Shown here piece by piece: positions 1-5,879 of a stretch of DNA of 6,276 nucleotides. The notes beneath the pieces were generated by a model that worked only from the letters and a program-made list of their open reading frames with translations, had not been told where the DNA came from and did not search any database. The position numbers and the translations under genes are program-made. Source of the stretch: Nocardia sp. (lineage in GTDB: Bacteria > Actinomycetota > Actinomycetes > Mycobacteriales > Mycobacteriaceae); assembly GCA_013361595.1 (NCBI GenBank), contig JABFXT010000235.1, forward strand, positions 1 to 6,276. The letters run 5' to 3'. Numbering within the stretch: position 1 is the first letter of the stretch; each line of letters starts with the position of its first letter.

Positions 1-580
1 CCGTCCGGAACTCCGTGCGGGGAACGGGCAATTCCCGGACGGTATAGGCGAAATCCCGGGTCCGCACGCCGATATGGGCCACCGAACGCAATCGCTCGGT
101 CGGCGTCCGATGGATTCCGAGGGCGTCGGCGACATCCTGGCCGTGCGCCCAGGTCTCCATCAGCCGGGCGGTGACCATCGACCCGGGCCGCATGGGTGGC
201 CCGAACCAGGGCACCTTCGCGTTGCCGGGTACGGCGCGCAGTGCCGTGGCGAGTTCAGTGCGGCCGCGTCGCCAGCGCTCGAGCAGTTCCGGGGGCGGTG
301 TGGCGGCGGCTGCCTCGGCTGCCTCGTCCACGAAGGTCGTCACCCGGGCCGCGGCTTCGGTCAGCAGATCGGCGAACGCGGTGCCGCCGGTGCGTGCGTC
401 GGTGGCGGCCAGCGCGGCCACTTCGTCGGTCCAGGCGAGATGTCCGATCTGATGGGCGACGGTCCAGCCCACCGCGGGGGTGGGGCGGGCCCAATCCGGC
501 TCCGGCAGTCCCGCGACCATGCTCTCCAGGTCGGCGCTCTCGGCGGCGAGATCGCGTAGTAGCACGTCCAGATCTGCCAT
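1..580 (-). CDS. TIGR03084-type DinB-fold metal-binding protein, mycothiol-dependent maleylpyruvate isomerase-like (partial, 3' end off the left edge)
   Basis: The minus strand is open from ATG at 580 to the left edge, giving 193 residues that begin MADLDVLLRDLAAE. The protein matches the actinobacterial TIGR03084 family, whose N-terminal part has the four-helix DinB/MDMPI fold. Seen residues fit its metal site: GWTVAHQIGHLAW (His43, His47) and METWAHGQD (Glu142, His146). In characterised mycothiol-dependent maleylpyruvate isomerase a His, a Glu and a His hold the metal, so this is probably a cytoplasmic metal-dependent, mycothiol-linked enzyme; the substrate is unknown. From memory family members are about 260 residues, so the C-terminal part lies outside. 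The start is supported by GGAGGT at 591-596, ten bases upstream. A palindrome at 649-660 suggests control by a TetR-type repressor. The family call is firm; the biochemical role is inference. Confidence 0.85.
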   Translation of the reverse strand, partial: MADLDVLLRDLAAESADLESMVAGLPEPDWARPTPAVGWTVAHQIGHLAWTDEVAALAATDARTGGTAFADLLTEAAARVTTFVDEAAEAAAATPPPELLERWRRGRTELATALRAVPGNAKVPWFGPPMRPGSMVTARLMETWAHGQDVADALGIHRTPTERLRSVAHIGVRTRDFAYTVRELPVPRTEFRT

Positions 581-642
581 CGGTTTTCTCACCTCCGTCG
601 TACACGCCATCGTGCGCGGTTCAGCATTCCAGCGGTGCGAGA

Positions 643-660
643 AAAATACAAGCATGCTTG
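643..660 (-). promoter_or_regulatory. Candidate promoter and TetR-type operator for the TIGR03084-type gene
   Basis: A perfect 12-bp palindrome, CAAGCATGCTTG, lies at 649-660. It directly abuts a -10-like hexamer TATTTT on the minus strand (648 down to 643). The start site would fall near 636, leaving about 55 bases before the ATG at 580. A palindrome filling the -35/-10 spacer is a usual place for TetR-family repressors, but no good -35 is visible and no regulator gene lies in the window. The DNA around 640-670 is noticeably more AT-rich than its surroundings. The palindrome is observed; its role is inferred. Confidence 0.45.
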
Positions 661-715
661 CTTGATTTGATGGGCGTGGGGCACGCTACCGGGAAGGCGT
701 GGGGGTGCGGAGCGC

Positions 716-2071
716 CTACCAGCCGAAGAGCAGCAGGTGGGTGGCGCCCACCAGCAGCCCCAGCGCGGCGCCGTGCAGATAGAGCAGCCAGGCGTCCTGC
801 TCGACCGAGGCGTAGAACATCTCCATGAACTCGCCGGGGGTCAGCAGTTGTAGTTTGCGAGCGGCGAACTCGTCGATGTTCTCGGCCTGCTCCCGGATGA
901 AATCGGCGTCCTCCACCAGCGAGGGCGCCAATCCGACCGCCGCCCCTGCCGCGCCGACCTTCAGGTTGTCGAACTGCTGTCGTCCGAACGCGGCCCGCAC
1001 CACCGAGGTGGTCCGGCCGAGTTGGCGGTGGATTTCGTCGGAGATGAGCTGCTCCAGCAGCAGCCGCGTCTTGTCGCCGTTCGGCCCGTTGAGCAACTCG
1101 TTGGAGAGGTTGGGAAGCGTGAGCACCTGATACGCGAGAATATGGGCGAGATCGGTGGCGGCCTGCGGTTGCCGTTTGGCCAGCAGCGCCTGTTTCCAGA
1201 TGTATTTGTACCGGGGCTGCGGATCACCCGGGGTGAACACCACCCGGACAGCGATGATGTTCACCACGACACCGATGAGTGCCGACGCGGCCAACACGAT
1301 CACCCAGGACGGAATCCAGCCCCAGACCGGGATATCGGAATGGATATGCAGGTAGAGCGCCAGCAGCAGACCGAACGGCGCGCCGAGCAGGCCGATCCGC
1401 ACCATGAATTTCAGTTCCGGCGCGGCGATCGTGGTGGTGAGGTCTTTGAGGATCTCCGGATTCTCCTGGAGATACCGGATCACGAAACCCTTCACGTCGA
1501 TGAGCTGATCGACGTTGTCGCCGAGCGAATCGAACGCCCGGCCGGTGAGTTCCGGTAATTCCCGTTCCACCCGCTGATAGATCAGTTGCCGCATCGCCCG
1601 GGGTACGGCTTTCCACAGATCGGGGTTCTCCCGGTTCATCACCTCGTCGACGATGCTCTTCACCTGTTTACGGGCCAGCGCCGCGACATAGTCGGCTATG
1701 CCGTCGAGGTCCAGCTCGTGGATGAAATCCCGGGGGCTGCCGATTCGGAGCAGCGCCTTGTCGACACAGATACTCGCCATCTTCTCGGCGCGCGCCGGAA
1801 TGAACCCCTGGAAACCCAGCCGCGACCCGTCCTCGGAAAAGGTCGGCAGCACCTGGACCCGGCGCGGTAGATACGGGTACAGCACGTCGAGCCCGGGAAT
1901 CCGGATTCCGCGGAACATCAGCGGCCAGAACAGCATGAGCACGCCGGTCCAGTTGGTGAGCCAGCCGGCGGCGGCGCTGAATATGGGGAAACTGATCAGA
2001 TCGACGACGAACTTGCTCTGACCGGTGAGTTCTTCCCAATTGATCAACACTCCGGACGAGAGTGTGATCAT
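716..2071 (-). CDS. DUF445 family membrane protein
   Basis: This is a 451-residue protein of the DUF445 family (YheB-like), whose function is unknown. The family signature GWLTNW is at residues 36-41, in a hydrophobic segment (about 24-52) that continues VLMLFWP. A second, diverged copy, IGVVVNIIAVRVVFTP, is at 266-281, so the protein looks like two repeated membrane-hairpin units. Further hydrophobic segments are at about 225-243, 252-275 and 428-449. The stretch between (about 95-220) is charged, largely helical and probably cytoplasmic. The ATG at 2071 is chosen because AGGGGAG (2078-2084) sits six bases upstream. An in-frame GTG at 2113 would add 14 residues but has no ribosome site and lies about where transcription should begin. 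The gene diverges from the cyclase operon and stands alone. Length and motifs look intact. Confidence 0.85.
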   Translation of the reverse strand: MITLSSGVLINWEELTGQSKFVVDLISFPIFSAAAGWLTNWTGVLMLFWPLMFRGIRIPGLDVLYPYLPRRVQVLPTFSEDGSRLGFQGFIPARAEKMASICVDKALLRIGSPRDFIHELDLDGIADYVAALARKQVKSIVDEVMNRENPDLWKAVPRAMRQLIYQRVERELPELTGRAFDSLGDNVDQLIDVKGFVIRYLQENPEILKDLTTTIAAPELKFMVRIGLLGAPFGLLLALYLHIHSDIPVWGWIPSWVIVLAASALIGVVVNIIAVRVVFTPGDPQPRYKYIWKQALLAKRQPQAATDLAHILAYQVLTLPNLSNELLNGPNGDKTRLLLEQLISDEIHRQLGRTTSVVRAAFGRQQFDNLKVGAAGAAVGLAPSLVEDADFIREQAENIDEFAARKLQLLTPGEFMEMFYASVEQDAWLLYLHGAALGLLVGATHLLLFGW

Positions 2072-2113
2072 CGCGCGCTCCCCTGTGGCCGGATCGGTGT
2101 TCGAGATGATCAC

Positions 2114-2141
2114 ATTGTCATCGGGCTGTCCCGGGTGTCAA
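2114..2141 (-). promoter_or_regulatory. Candidate sigma-70-type promoter for the DUF445 gene
   Basis: On the minus strand a perfect -35 TTGACA (2141 to 2136) is followed after 16 bases by GACAAT (2119 to 2114) as a -10. The start would fall near 2107, inside the longer reading frame that begins at GTG 2113. This favours translation from ATG 2071, with a leader of about 35 bases carrying AGGGGAG. The -35 is strong and the -10 fair. Confidence 0.5.
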
Positions 2142-2201
2142 TCAGGGCTCACCGCCACCGCGCGGCCCGCGCAGGGTATGCCGCACCGCGAAAAACCGGA
2201 A

Positions 2202-2207
2202 TAGGGT
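2202..2207 (+). promoter_or_regulatory. Candidate -10 element of a leaderless promoter for the cyclase operon
   Basis: TAGGGT is a good actinobacterial -10 hexamer (TANNNT). It ends seven bases before the A of the cyclase ATG at 2214, so transcription would start at or next to the start codon and the message would be leaderless. No convincing -35 is seen 16-18 bases upstream. The same bases contain AGGG, which could instead act as a weak Shine-Dalgarno nine bases from the ATG; the two readings cannot be separated by eye. Confidence 0.4.
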
Positions 2208-2213
2208 GCCGAC

Positions 2214-3014
2214 ATGAGCAACCCCGAGACCTCGATACTTCCCGCTTTCCTCGACGCCCTCGCCGACGGGCGGCTGGAAGTGATCGATCTGACCACCGCG
2301 CTGAGCAGTTCGACACCGGCGCTGCGGCTGCCGGAACCGTTCGCGAATCTGATCGATTTCAGTCTCGAGGAGGTCAGCGCCTACAACGAGCCCGGCCCGT
2401 TCTGGCGGCACAACAACATCCACACCGGCGAACATATCGGTACCCACCTCGACGCCCCGGTGCACTGGGTCACCGGCCGGGACGGTGACGATGTCTCGCA
2501 GATCCCGGTGCGCCGGCTCATCGGACCCGTCGCCGTCCTCGACCTCACCGCGGCGGTGGCCGCCGATCCCGATCACCTGCTGACGATCGCCGAGGTAGAG
2601 GCATGGGAGCGGGAGCACGGCCGGTTGGCCGAGGGGGCCTGGCTACTGTTGCGGACCGGGTGGGAGTCGCGCGGCGGTTCGGAAGCCGAGTTCCTCAATA
2701 CCGACGACACCGGCTCGCATACGCCCGGGGTGGCGGTCGACTGTGCGCGCTGGCTGGCAACCGAGCGCGACATCACCGGGCTCGGGGTCGAGACCGTCGG
2801 GGTCGACGCCGGTCTGGCCGGTGGTTTCGATCCCGCGTTCCCGGTGCACCACTACTTCCTCGGAAACGACAAATACGGACTCACCTCGCTGCGCAATCTC
2901 GATCGTCTGCCATCCGTGGGCGCGATGCTGGTGGTGAGTCCGCTACCCATCGTGGGCGGTACCGGGAGCCCCTCGCGGGTACTGGCGGTGCTCGATCGGG
3001 ACGGCGCGGCATGA
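2214..3014 (+). CDS. Cyclase family protein (PF04199, kynurenine formamidase/isatin hydrolase-like metal-dependent hydrolase)
   Basis: This 266-residue protein has the usual length of cyclase-fold hydrolases. The metal and active-site signature HxGTHxDxPxH is complete, with His74, Gly76, Thr77, His78, Asp80, Pro82 and His84. Later landmarks are LLLRTGW (144-150), the SHTPGVAVDCARWL region (168-181), GVDAG (196-200), PVHHYFLG (210-217, His212/His213) and GGTGSPSRVLAVL (248-260). Members hydrolyse amide or lactam bonds, such as N-formylkynurenine or isatin, with a divalent metal. The glutamate found 12 residues after the second metal histidine in KynB-like members is absent: the sequence reads YGLTSLRNLDRLP, with Thr224 there. 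This points to a different subfamily. No signal peptide is seen, so it should be cytoplasmic. The stop codon overlaps the start of the next gene by four bases (ATGA), which implies translational coupling. The family is clear; the substrate is unknown. Confidence 0.88.
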   Translation: MSNPETSILPAFLDALADGRLEVIDLTTALSSSTPALRLPEPFANLIDFSLEEVSAYNEPGPFWRHNNIHTGEHIGTHLDAPVHWVTGRDGDDVSQIPVRRLIGPVAVLDLTAAVAADPDHLLTIAEVEAWEREHGRLAEGAWLLLRTGWESRGGSEAEFLNTDDTGSHTPGVAVDCARWLATERDITGLGVETVGVDAGLAGGFDPAFPVHHYFLGNDKYGLTSLRNLDRLPSVGAMLVVSPLPIVGGTGSPSRVLAVLDRDGAA

Positions 3015-4717
3015 CCTCCGGTGGTTCGCCGGAGCCCCCGACCGCGGAACAGTCCGGTTACGAGCCGTCCGTCGCCGACGTCGTGGGCCGGGTGCTGGCC
3101 GATCTGGGAGCCGGGCATTGTTTCGGTGTCGTGGGCAGCGGCAATTTCGTCATGACCAACGCGCTGCGCCGCGGCGGGGTCCCGTTCACGGCGGCCCGGC
3201 ACGAAGGCGGCGCCGCGAGTATGGCCGATGCCTATACGCGGATGTCGGGCCGGGTCGGGGTGCTCACGTTGCACCAGGGCTGCGGATTGACCAACGCTAT
3301 GACCGGTATCGGCGAGGCCGCCAAGAGCCGTACGCCGATGATCGTGCTGGCCGCGGACAGCCCGGCGGCGGACTTACGGTCCAATTTCCGGGTGGATCAG
3401 GAGTCCCTGATCCAGAGTGTGGGCGCGGTGAGCGAGCGGGTGTACTCGGCGCGGACCGCGGTCGCCGATGTGACCCGGGCGTTCCGGACAGCGCTGACCC
3501 GGCGCCGCACGGTCGTGATCAATGTGGCGATCGATATCGCGGCCTGTCCCGGCATCGCGACCGGGCCGGTCGCGGTGACAGCGGCGCCCGAGCGGATCCG
3601 GCCCGGGGCCGCGGCGGTGGTACAGCTGGCCGAGGCCCTCCGCCGGGCGCGTACACCGGTGTTCGTCGCGGGACGGGGCGCCCGTCATGCCGGTCCCGCG
3701 ATCGCTGCCCTGGCCGAAACCTGCGGGGCGTTGCTGGCCACCTCGGCCGTCGCCAACGGACTCTTCGCCGGCGACCGGTTCTCGCTCGGTATCTCCGGGG
3801 GTTTCTCGTCACCGACCACCGCCGAGCTGATCGCCGGCGCCGATCTGATCGTCGGCTGGGGTTGTGCGCTCAATATGTGGACCGTGCGGCACGGGCGGCT
3901 GATCGGTGCGGATACCACGGTCGTACAGGTGGACGACGATATCGAGGCCATCGGTGCGCACCGCCCGGTGGCTTTCGGAGTGCTCGGTGACTGCGAACCG
4001 ACCGCGCGGGACGTATTCGACGAGTGGCGGCGCACCGGCGCGGAGCGCGCGGTCGGTTACCGCACGGCGGAGGTCGCGGCCCGGATCGCGCGTTCCGGCC
4101 GCTGGCAGGACGTGCCGGTGGCGGAGGCGGCGCCCGGCGACCGGATCGATCCCCGCGCGCTGACGATCGCCTTGGACGAGATCCTGCCCGCGCAGCGGAT
4201 CGTCTCGATCGATTCCGGGAACTTCATGGGCTATCCCGCCACGCATCTGTCGGTGCCCGACGAGAACGGATTCTGTTTCACCCAGGCGTTCCAGTCGATC
4301 GGGCTGGGGCTGGGCACCGCCATCGGCGCGGCCTGCGCGCGGCCCGATCGGCTGCCCGTACTGGGTGCCGGTGACGGTGGGTTCCTGATGGCCGTATCCG
4401 AACTGGAGACCGCGGTGCGTTGTGCGCTGCCACTGGTGGTGATCGTCTACAACGACTCAGCCTACGGGGCCGAAGTGCACCATTTCGGTGACGCCGATCA
4501 TGGGACGGTCACCTTCCCGGAGACCGATATCGCCGCCGTCGCGCGCGGTTTCGGCGCCACCGGTGTCACCGTCCGATCCATCGATGATCTCGCCGCGGTG
4601 CGTGACTGGGTCGCGGACTACCGGGTCGCGGGCCGGGCCGGGCCGCTGGTGATCGACGCGAAGATCACCAGCGACGGCGGCGCGTGGTGGCTCGCGGAGG
4701 CCTTCGCCGGCCACTGA
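3011..4717 (+). CDS. Thiamine diphosphate-dependent enzyme, acetolactate synthase-like
   Basis: The product has 568 residues, typical of this family. Three domains can be read: a pyrimidine-binding domain (about 17-175) with the catalytic glutamate Glu65 in RHEGGAASMADAYTR; a central Rossmann-like domain (about 195-345); and a diphosphate-binding domain (about 375-555) with the motif GDGG (454-457), X24, Asn481, continuing NDSAYG. These residues support an active cofactor site. Such enzymes decarboxylate or ligate 2-oxo acids, or cleave carbon-carbon bonds next to carbonyls. Members include acetolactate synthase, benzoylformate decarboxylase and cyclic-diketone hydrolases. No regulatory subunit follows and the partner is a cyclase-fold hydrolase, so branched-chain amino acid synthesis is unlikely and a catabolic role is more plausible. 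The start at 3011 is set by the ATGA overlap with the cyclase stop; the frame stays open back to 2603, but that would run through the cyclase gene. Confidence 0.87.
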   Translation: MTSGGSPEPPTAEQSGYEPSVADVVGRVLADLGAGHCFGVVGSGNFVMTNALRRGGVPFTAARHEGGAASMADAYTRMSGRVGVLTLHQGCGLTNAMTGIGEAAKSRTPMIVLAADSPAADLRSNFRVDQESLIQSVGAVSERVYSARTAVADVTRAFRTALTRRRTVVINVAIDIAACPGIATGPVAVTAAPERIRPGAAAVVQLAEALRRARTPVFVAGRGARHAGPAIAALAETCGALLATSAVANGLFAGDRFSLGISGGFSSPTTAELIAGADLIVGWGCALNMWTVRHGRLIGADTTVVQVDDDIEAIGAHRPVAFGVLGDCEPTARDVFDEWRRTGAERAVGYRTAEVAARIARSGRWQDVPVAEAAPGDRIDPRALTIALDEILPAQRIVSIDSGNFMGYPATHLSVPDENGFCFTQAFQSIGLGLGTAIGAACARPDRLPVLGAGDGGFLMAVSELETAVRCALPLVVIVYNDSAYGAEVHHFGDADHGTVTFPETDIAAVARGFGATGVTVRSIDDLAAVRDWVADYRVAGRAGPLVIDAKITSDGGAWWLAEAFAGH

Positions 4718-4740
4718 GCGACTCGATTTTCCCGGCGAAG
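4702..4740 (+). terminator. Inverted repeat across the stop codon of the ThDP-enzyme gene, possible terminator
   Basis: CTTCGCCGG (4702-4710) and CCGGCGAAG (4732-4740) are perfect 9-bp reverse complements separated by 21 bases. The stop codon TGA (4715-4717) lies in the loop. No T-tract follows, so it is not a classical intrinsic terminator, although T-less hairpins are proposed to end transcription in actinobacteria. It could also protect the 3' end of the message. Confidence 0.4.
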
Positions 4741-5033
4741 CCACCTGTCGCGCGCTCCGCGCACGGGTCAGGACTACATCGTGACTGTCGTGCGATGGGT
4801 GCGGGGGTCGGCGGTTGCTACCGGAACCCGATGTTCGAGCACGCGTTCGCAGGCGGCGCATGCCACGCAGGGAGCCGCGGTGCCGATGCCGGGACGGGTG
4901 GACTCGCGCTGATCAGATCGTCATGGTCTAAGCGGCAGGGGTTCTGTAGCGGCGGCGCCGCCCTGGGAGGGCTGTGGTGCGCGCCGTCTGCCGCTCCGGC
5001 CGGCCGGTATCCGCGGGTCGGCGTCCGGTTCCG
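4741..5033. other. Intergenic region between convergent genes, no supported gene
   Basis: About 290 bases separate the ThDP-enzyme operon from the MarR gene, whose 3' ends face each other. Open frames cross it on both strands, but none has family similarity I recognise, a ribosome site or a sensible composition; they read as arginine-, glycine- and alanine-rich shadow translations. No tRNA-like or insertion-sequence-like structure was seen. Besides the inverted repeat at 4931-4995 it holds a GC-only tandem palindrome, CCGGCCGGCCGG, at 4996-5007. Confidence 0.6.
4931..4995 (-). repeat. Long-range inverted repeat with nested hairpins downstream of the MarR gene
   Basis: AGCGGCAG (4931-4938) and CTGCCGCT (4988-4995) are perfect 8-bp reverse complements enclosing 49 bases. 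Inside are GGCGGCGCCGCC (4951-4962), a perfect 12-bp palindrome, and a small hairpin with stem GCCCT/AGGGC and a three-base loop (4960-4972). The unit lies just past the MarR stop on the minus strand, so it could be a 3' end structure or a terminator without a T-tract. High GC raises the chance of such repeats, so confidence is low. Confidence 0.25.
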
Positions 5034-5480
5034 TTACCAATGCCAGGCCGCGCCGCCGACGTTCGCGATGGTCCGCTGCAGGACTGTGATGGTCGTGACG
5101 TACTCGTCCTCGCCGATGCCGCGCATCCGCTCGTCCTGGAGGACTTGCTGCACCTGCGCGGCGCGCTCGAACTGCTCGGCGCCGGCCTCGGTGGCGCCGA
5201 GGTTCGCGCCGTCTTCTCGTACCCACCCTTTCCGAATCGCGGCGGCGACCGCGGTGTCCACGGCGGCGACCGTGTTGTTCGGGCCGATCGTCCGGGTGAG
5301 ATCGGCTCGTGGCATACCGTCCGGGTGCGAGCAGAGTTGTTGCAGGACCCACCACTCGGGCTGAGTCACGCCGATCGCTTCCAGCGCGGCACGAGTGCGG
5401 GCACCGATCGCCTCGCCGGCTCGGACGGTCCAGAATCCGATCGGCTGGCGGCCGGGCGGTTGCATGGGTTCTGTTGTCAT
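5034..5480 (-). CDS. MarR family winged helix-turn-helix transcriptional regulator
   Basis: The 148-residue product fits a small actinobacterial MarR subgroup. N-terminal PIGFWTVRAGEAI (13-25) forms the first dimerisation helix. TQPEWWVLQQL (39-49) begins the winged-helix domain, the recognition region lies at about 57-83, and GWV (85-87) followed by LGATEAG (94-100) marks the wing and the end of the domain. The C-terminal helix carries DEEY-like EDEYVTTITVLQRTIANVG (124-142). MarR proteins are cytoplasmic dimers that usually repress nearby genes and respond to small ligands. ATG at 5480 is chosen because residues upstream (from TTG 5519 or ATG 5507) do not look conserved, and because the promoter at 5489-5519 would start transcription within a few bases of it, suggesting a leaderless message; no Shine-Dalgarno is seen. 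Its target may be its own promoter or a neighbour. A MarR call is solid, the ligand unknown. Confidence 0.82.
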   Translation of the reverse strand: MTTEPMQPPGRQPIGFWTVRAGEAIGARTRAALEAIGVTQPEWWVLQQLCSHPDGMPRADLTRTIGPNNTVAAVDTAVAAAIRKGWVREDGANLGATEAGAEQFERAAQVQQVLQDERMRGIGEDEYVTTITVLQRTIANVGGAAWHW

Positions 5481-5488
5481 GCGAACAA

Positions 5489-5519
5489 ACGGTAGAACCT
5501 CGATCATTATTGAGGTCAA
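5489..5519 (-). promoter_or_regulatory. MerR/SoxR-style promoter with 18-bp palindrome in a 19-bp spacer, driving the MarR gene
   Basis: On the minus strand, -35 TTGACC (5519 to 5514) and -10 TACCGT (5494 to 5489) are 19 bases apart, longer than the normal 17. The spacer carries an 18-bp imperfect palindrome at 5498-5515 (plus strand CCTCGATCATTATTGAGG). This matches the half-sites and spacing of MerR-family operators such as the SoxR box, CCTCAA-N6-TTGAGG, with one half-site mismatch. An overlong spacer with a central palindrome is the hallmark of promoters that MerR-type activators untwist. Alternatively the MarR protein itself could bind the palindrome. No MerR-family gene is in the window. 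Confidence 0.5.
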
Positions 5520-5835
5520 GGGTTGTGCGGGAGCCGGGCGGCTGTGTACGGAGTCGGAGCTAGAACGTGTGCCGGGGGTCGAGGAACATCGGTGAGAAAT
5601 CCGGCATCGGGGTTCGGTATACCGAAGGCATCGCGCAACGCGGTCACGATCATCGAAGCCAGGTTCCGGTAATCACCGGAAGGTGCGTGCCAGGGAAGTC
5701 TGGTCCACCAATTCTCGTCATCATCGTGTCTCGGACTCCGCCAACCGGTGTCTGTGGTGATGCGAGTCTTGTCCGTGCTCACTCGAGCCAGCCGGCCTCC
5801 GGAGAGTTCGGTATGAATTCGGACCACGCGGTCAT
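5516..5835 (-). pseudogene. Decayed TY-Chap-like gene remnant (probable)
   Basis: A minus-strand frame of 103 residues (GTG 5827 to TGA 5516) contains GWRSPRHDDDENWWTRLPW, then a Y-x-L-A-x-M segment and LRDAFGIPNP. This resembles the C-terminal half of the TY-Chap (YbjN-like, secretion-chaperone-like) N-terminal domain found in mycolic-acid actinobacteria, as I recall it. A separate frame opening at ATG 5835 reads MTAWSEF, like the start of such proteins, then stops after 18 codons at a TGA. The middle of the domain is missing and the two parts are out of frame, which suggests an internal deletion with a frameshift. The end of the frame (PRPPAHVLAPTP onwards) looks non-native, and its stop overlaps the -35 of the MarR promoter. 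A genuine short gene is possible. The similarity is from memory and needs a database search. Confidence 0.45.
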
Positions 5836-5879
5836 GGGATCCGCGTGGACCCCCTCCATGGTCTCACCTGCGAAAACAG

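Noticed and set aside
672..704. Direct repeat GGCGTGGGG between the first two genes
   Set aside because: It is a short G-rich repeat expected by chance at this base composition, with no structure around it.
74..828. Plus-strand open frames opposite and beyond the TIGR03084-type gene, and the minus frame 255-605
   Set aside because: They are arginine-, glycine- and proline-rich antisense or shifted shadows of a gene with clear family motifs, and lack ribosome sites.
2072..2113. GTG 2113 as start of the DUF445 gene
   Set aside because: No Shine-Dalgarno precedes it, and the predicted transcription start lies downstream of it; ATG 2071 has a good ribosome site.
2116..2140. Three TGTC repeats (2116, 2127, 2136) in the divergent promoter region as an operator array
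   Set aside because: The unit is only four bases, the spacing is irregular, and two copies are explained by the DUF445 promoter hexamers.
2603..3010. Upstream extension of the ThDP-enzyme frame, open back to 2603
   Set aside because: It overlaps the cyclase gene in another frame, reads as arginine-rich shadow sequence, and the family N-terminus begins just after ATG 3011.
4457..4861. 134-residue minus-strand frame opposite the end of the ThDP gene
   Set aside because: It is mostly antisense to a conserved coding region and has no motif or ribosome site.
4684..5364. 226-residue plus-strand open frame across the convergent region
   Set aside because: It overlaps the ends of two well-supported genes, has no recognisable domain, and its composition is that of a GC-rich shadow frame.
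5481..5519. TTG 5519 or ATG 5507 as start of the MarR gene
   Set aside because: These codons lie inside the promoter and operator, lack ribosome sites and add residues unlike the family N-terminus.
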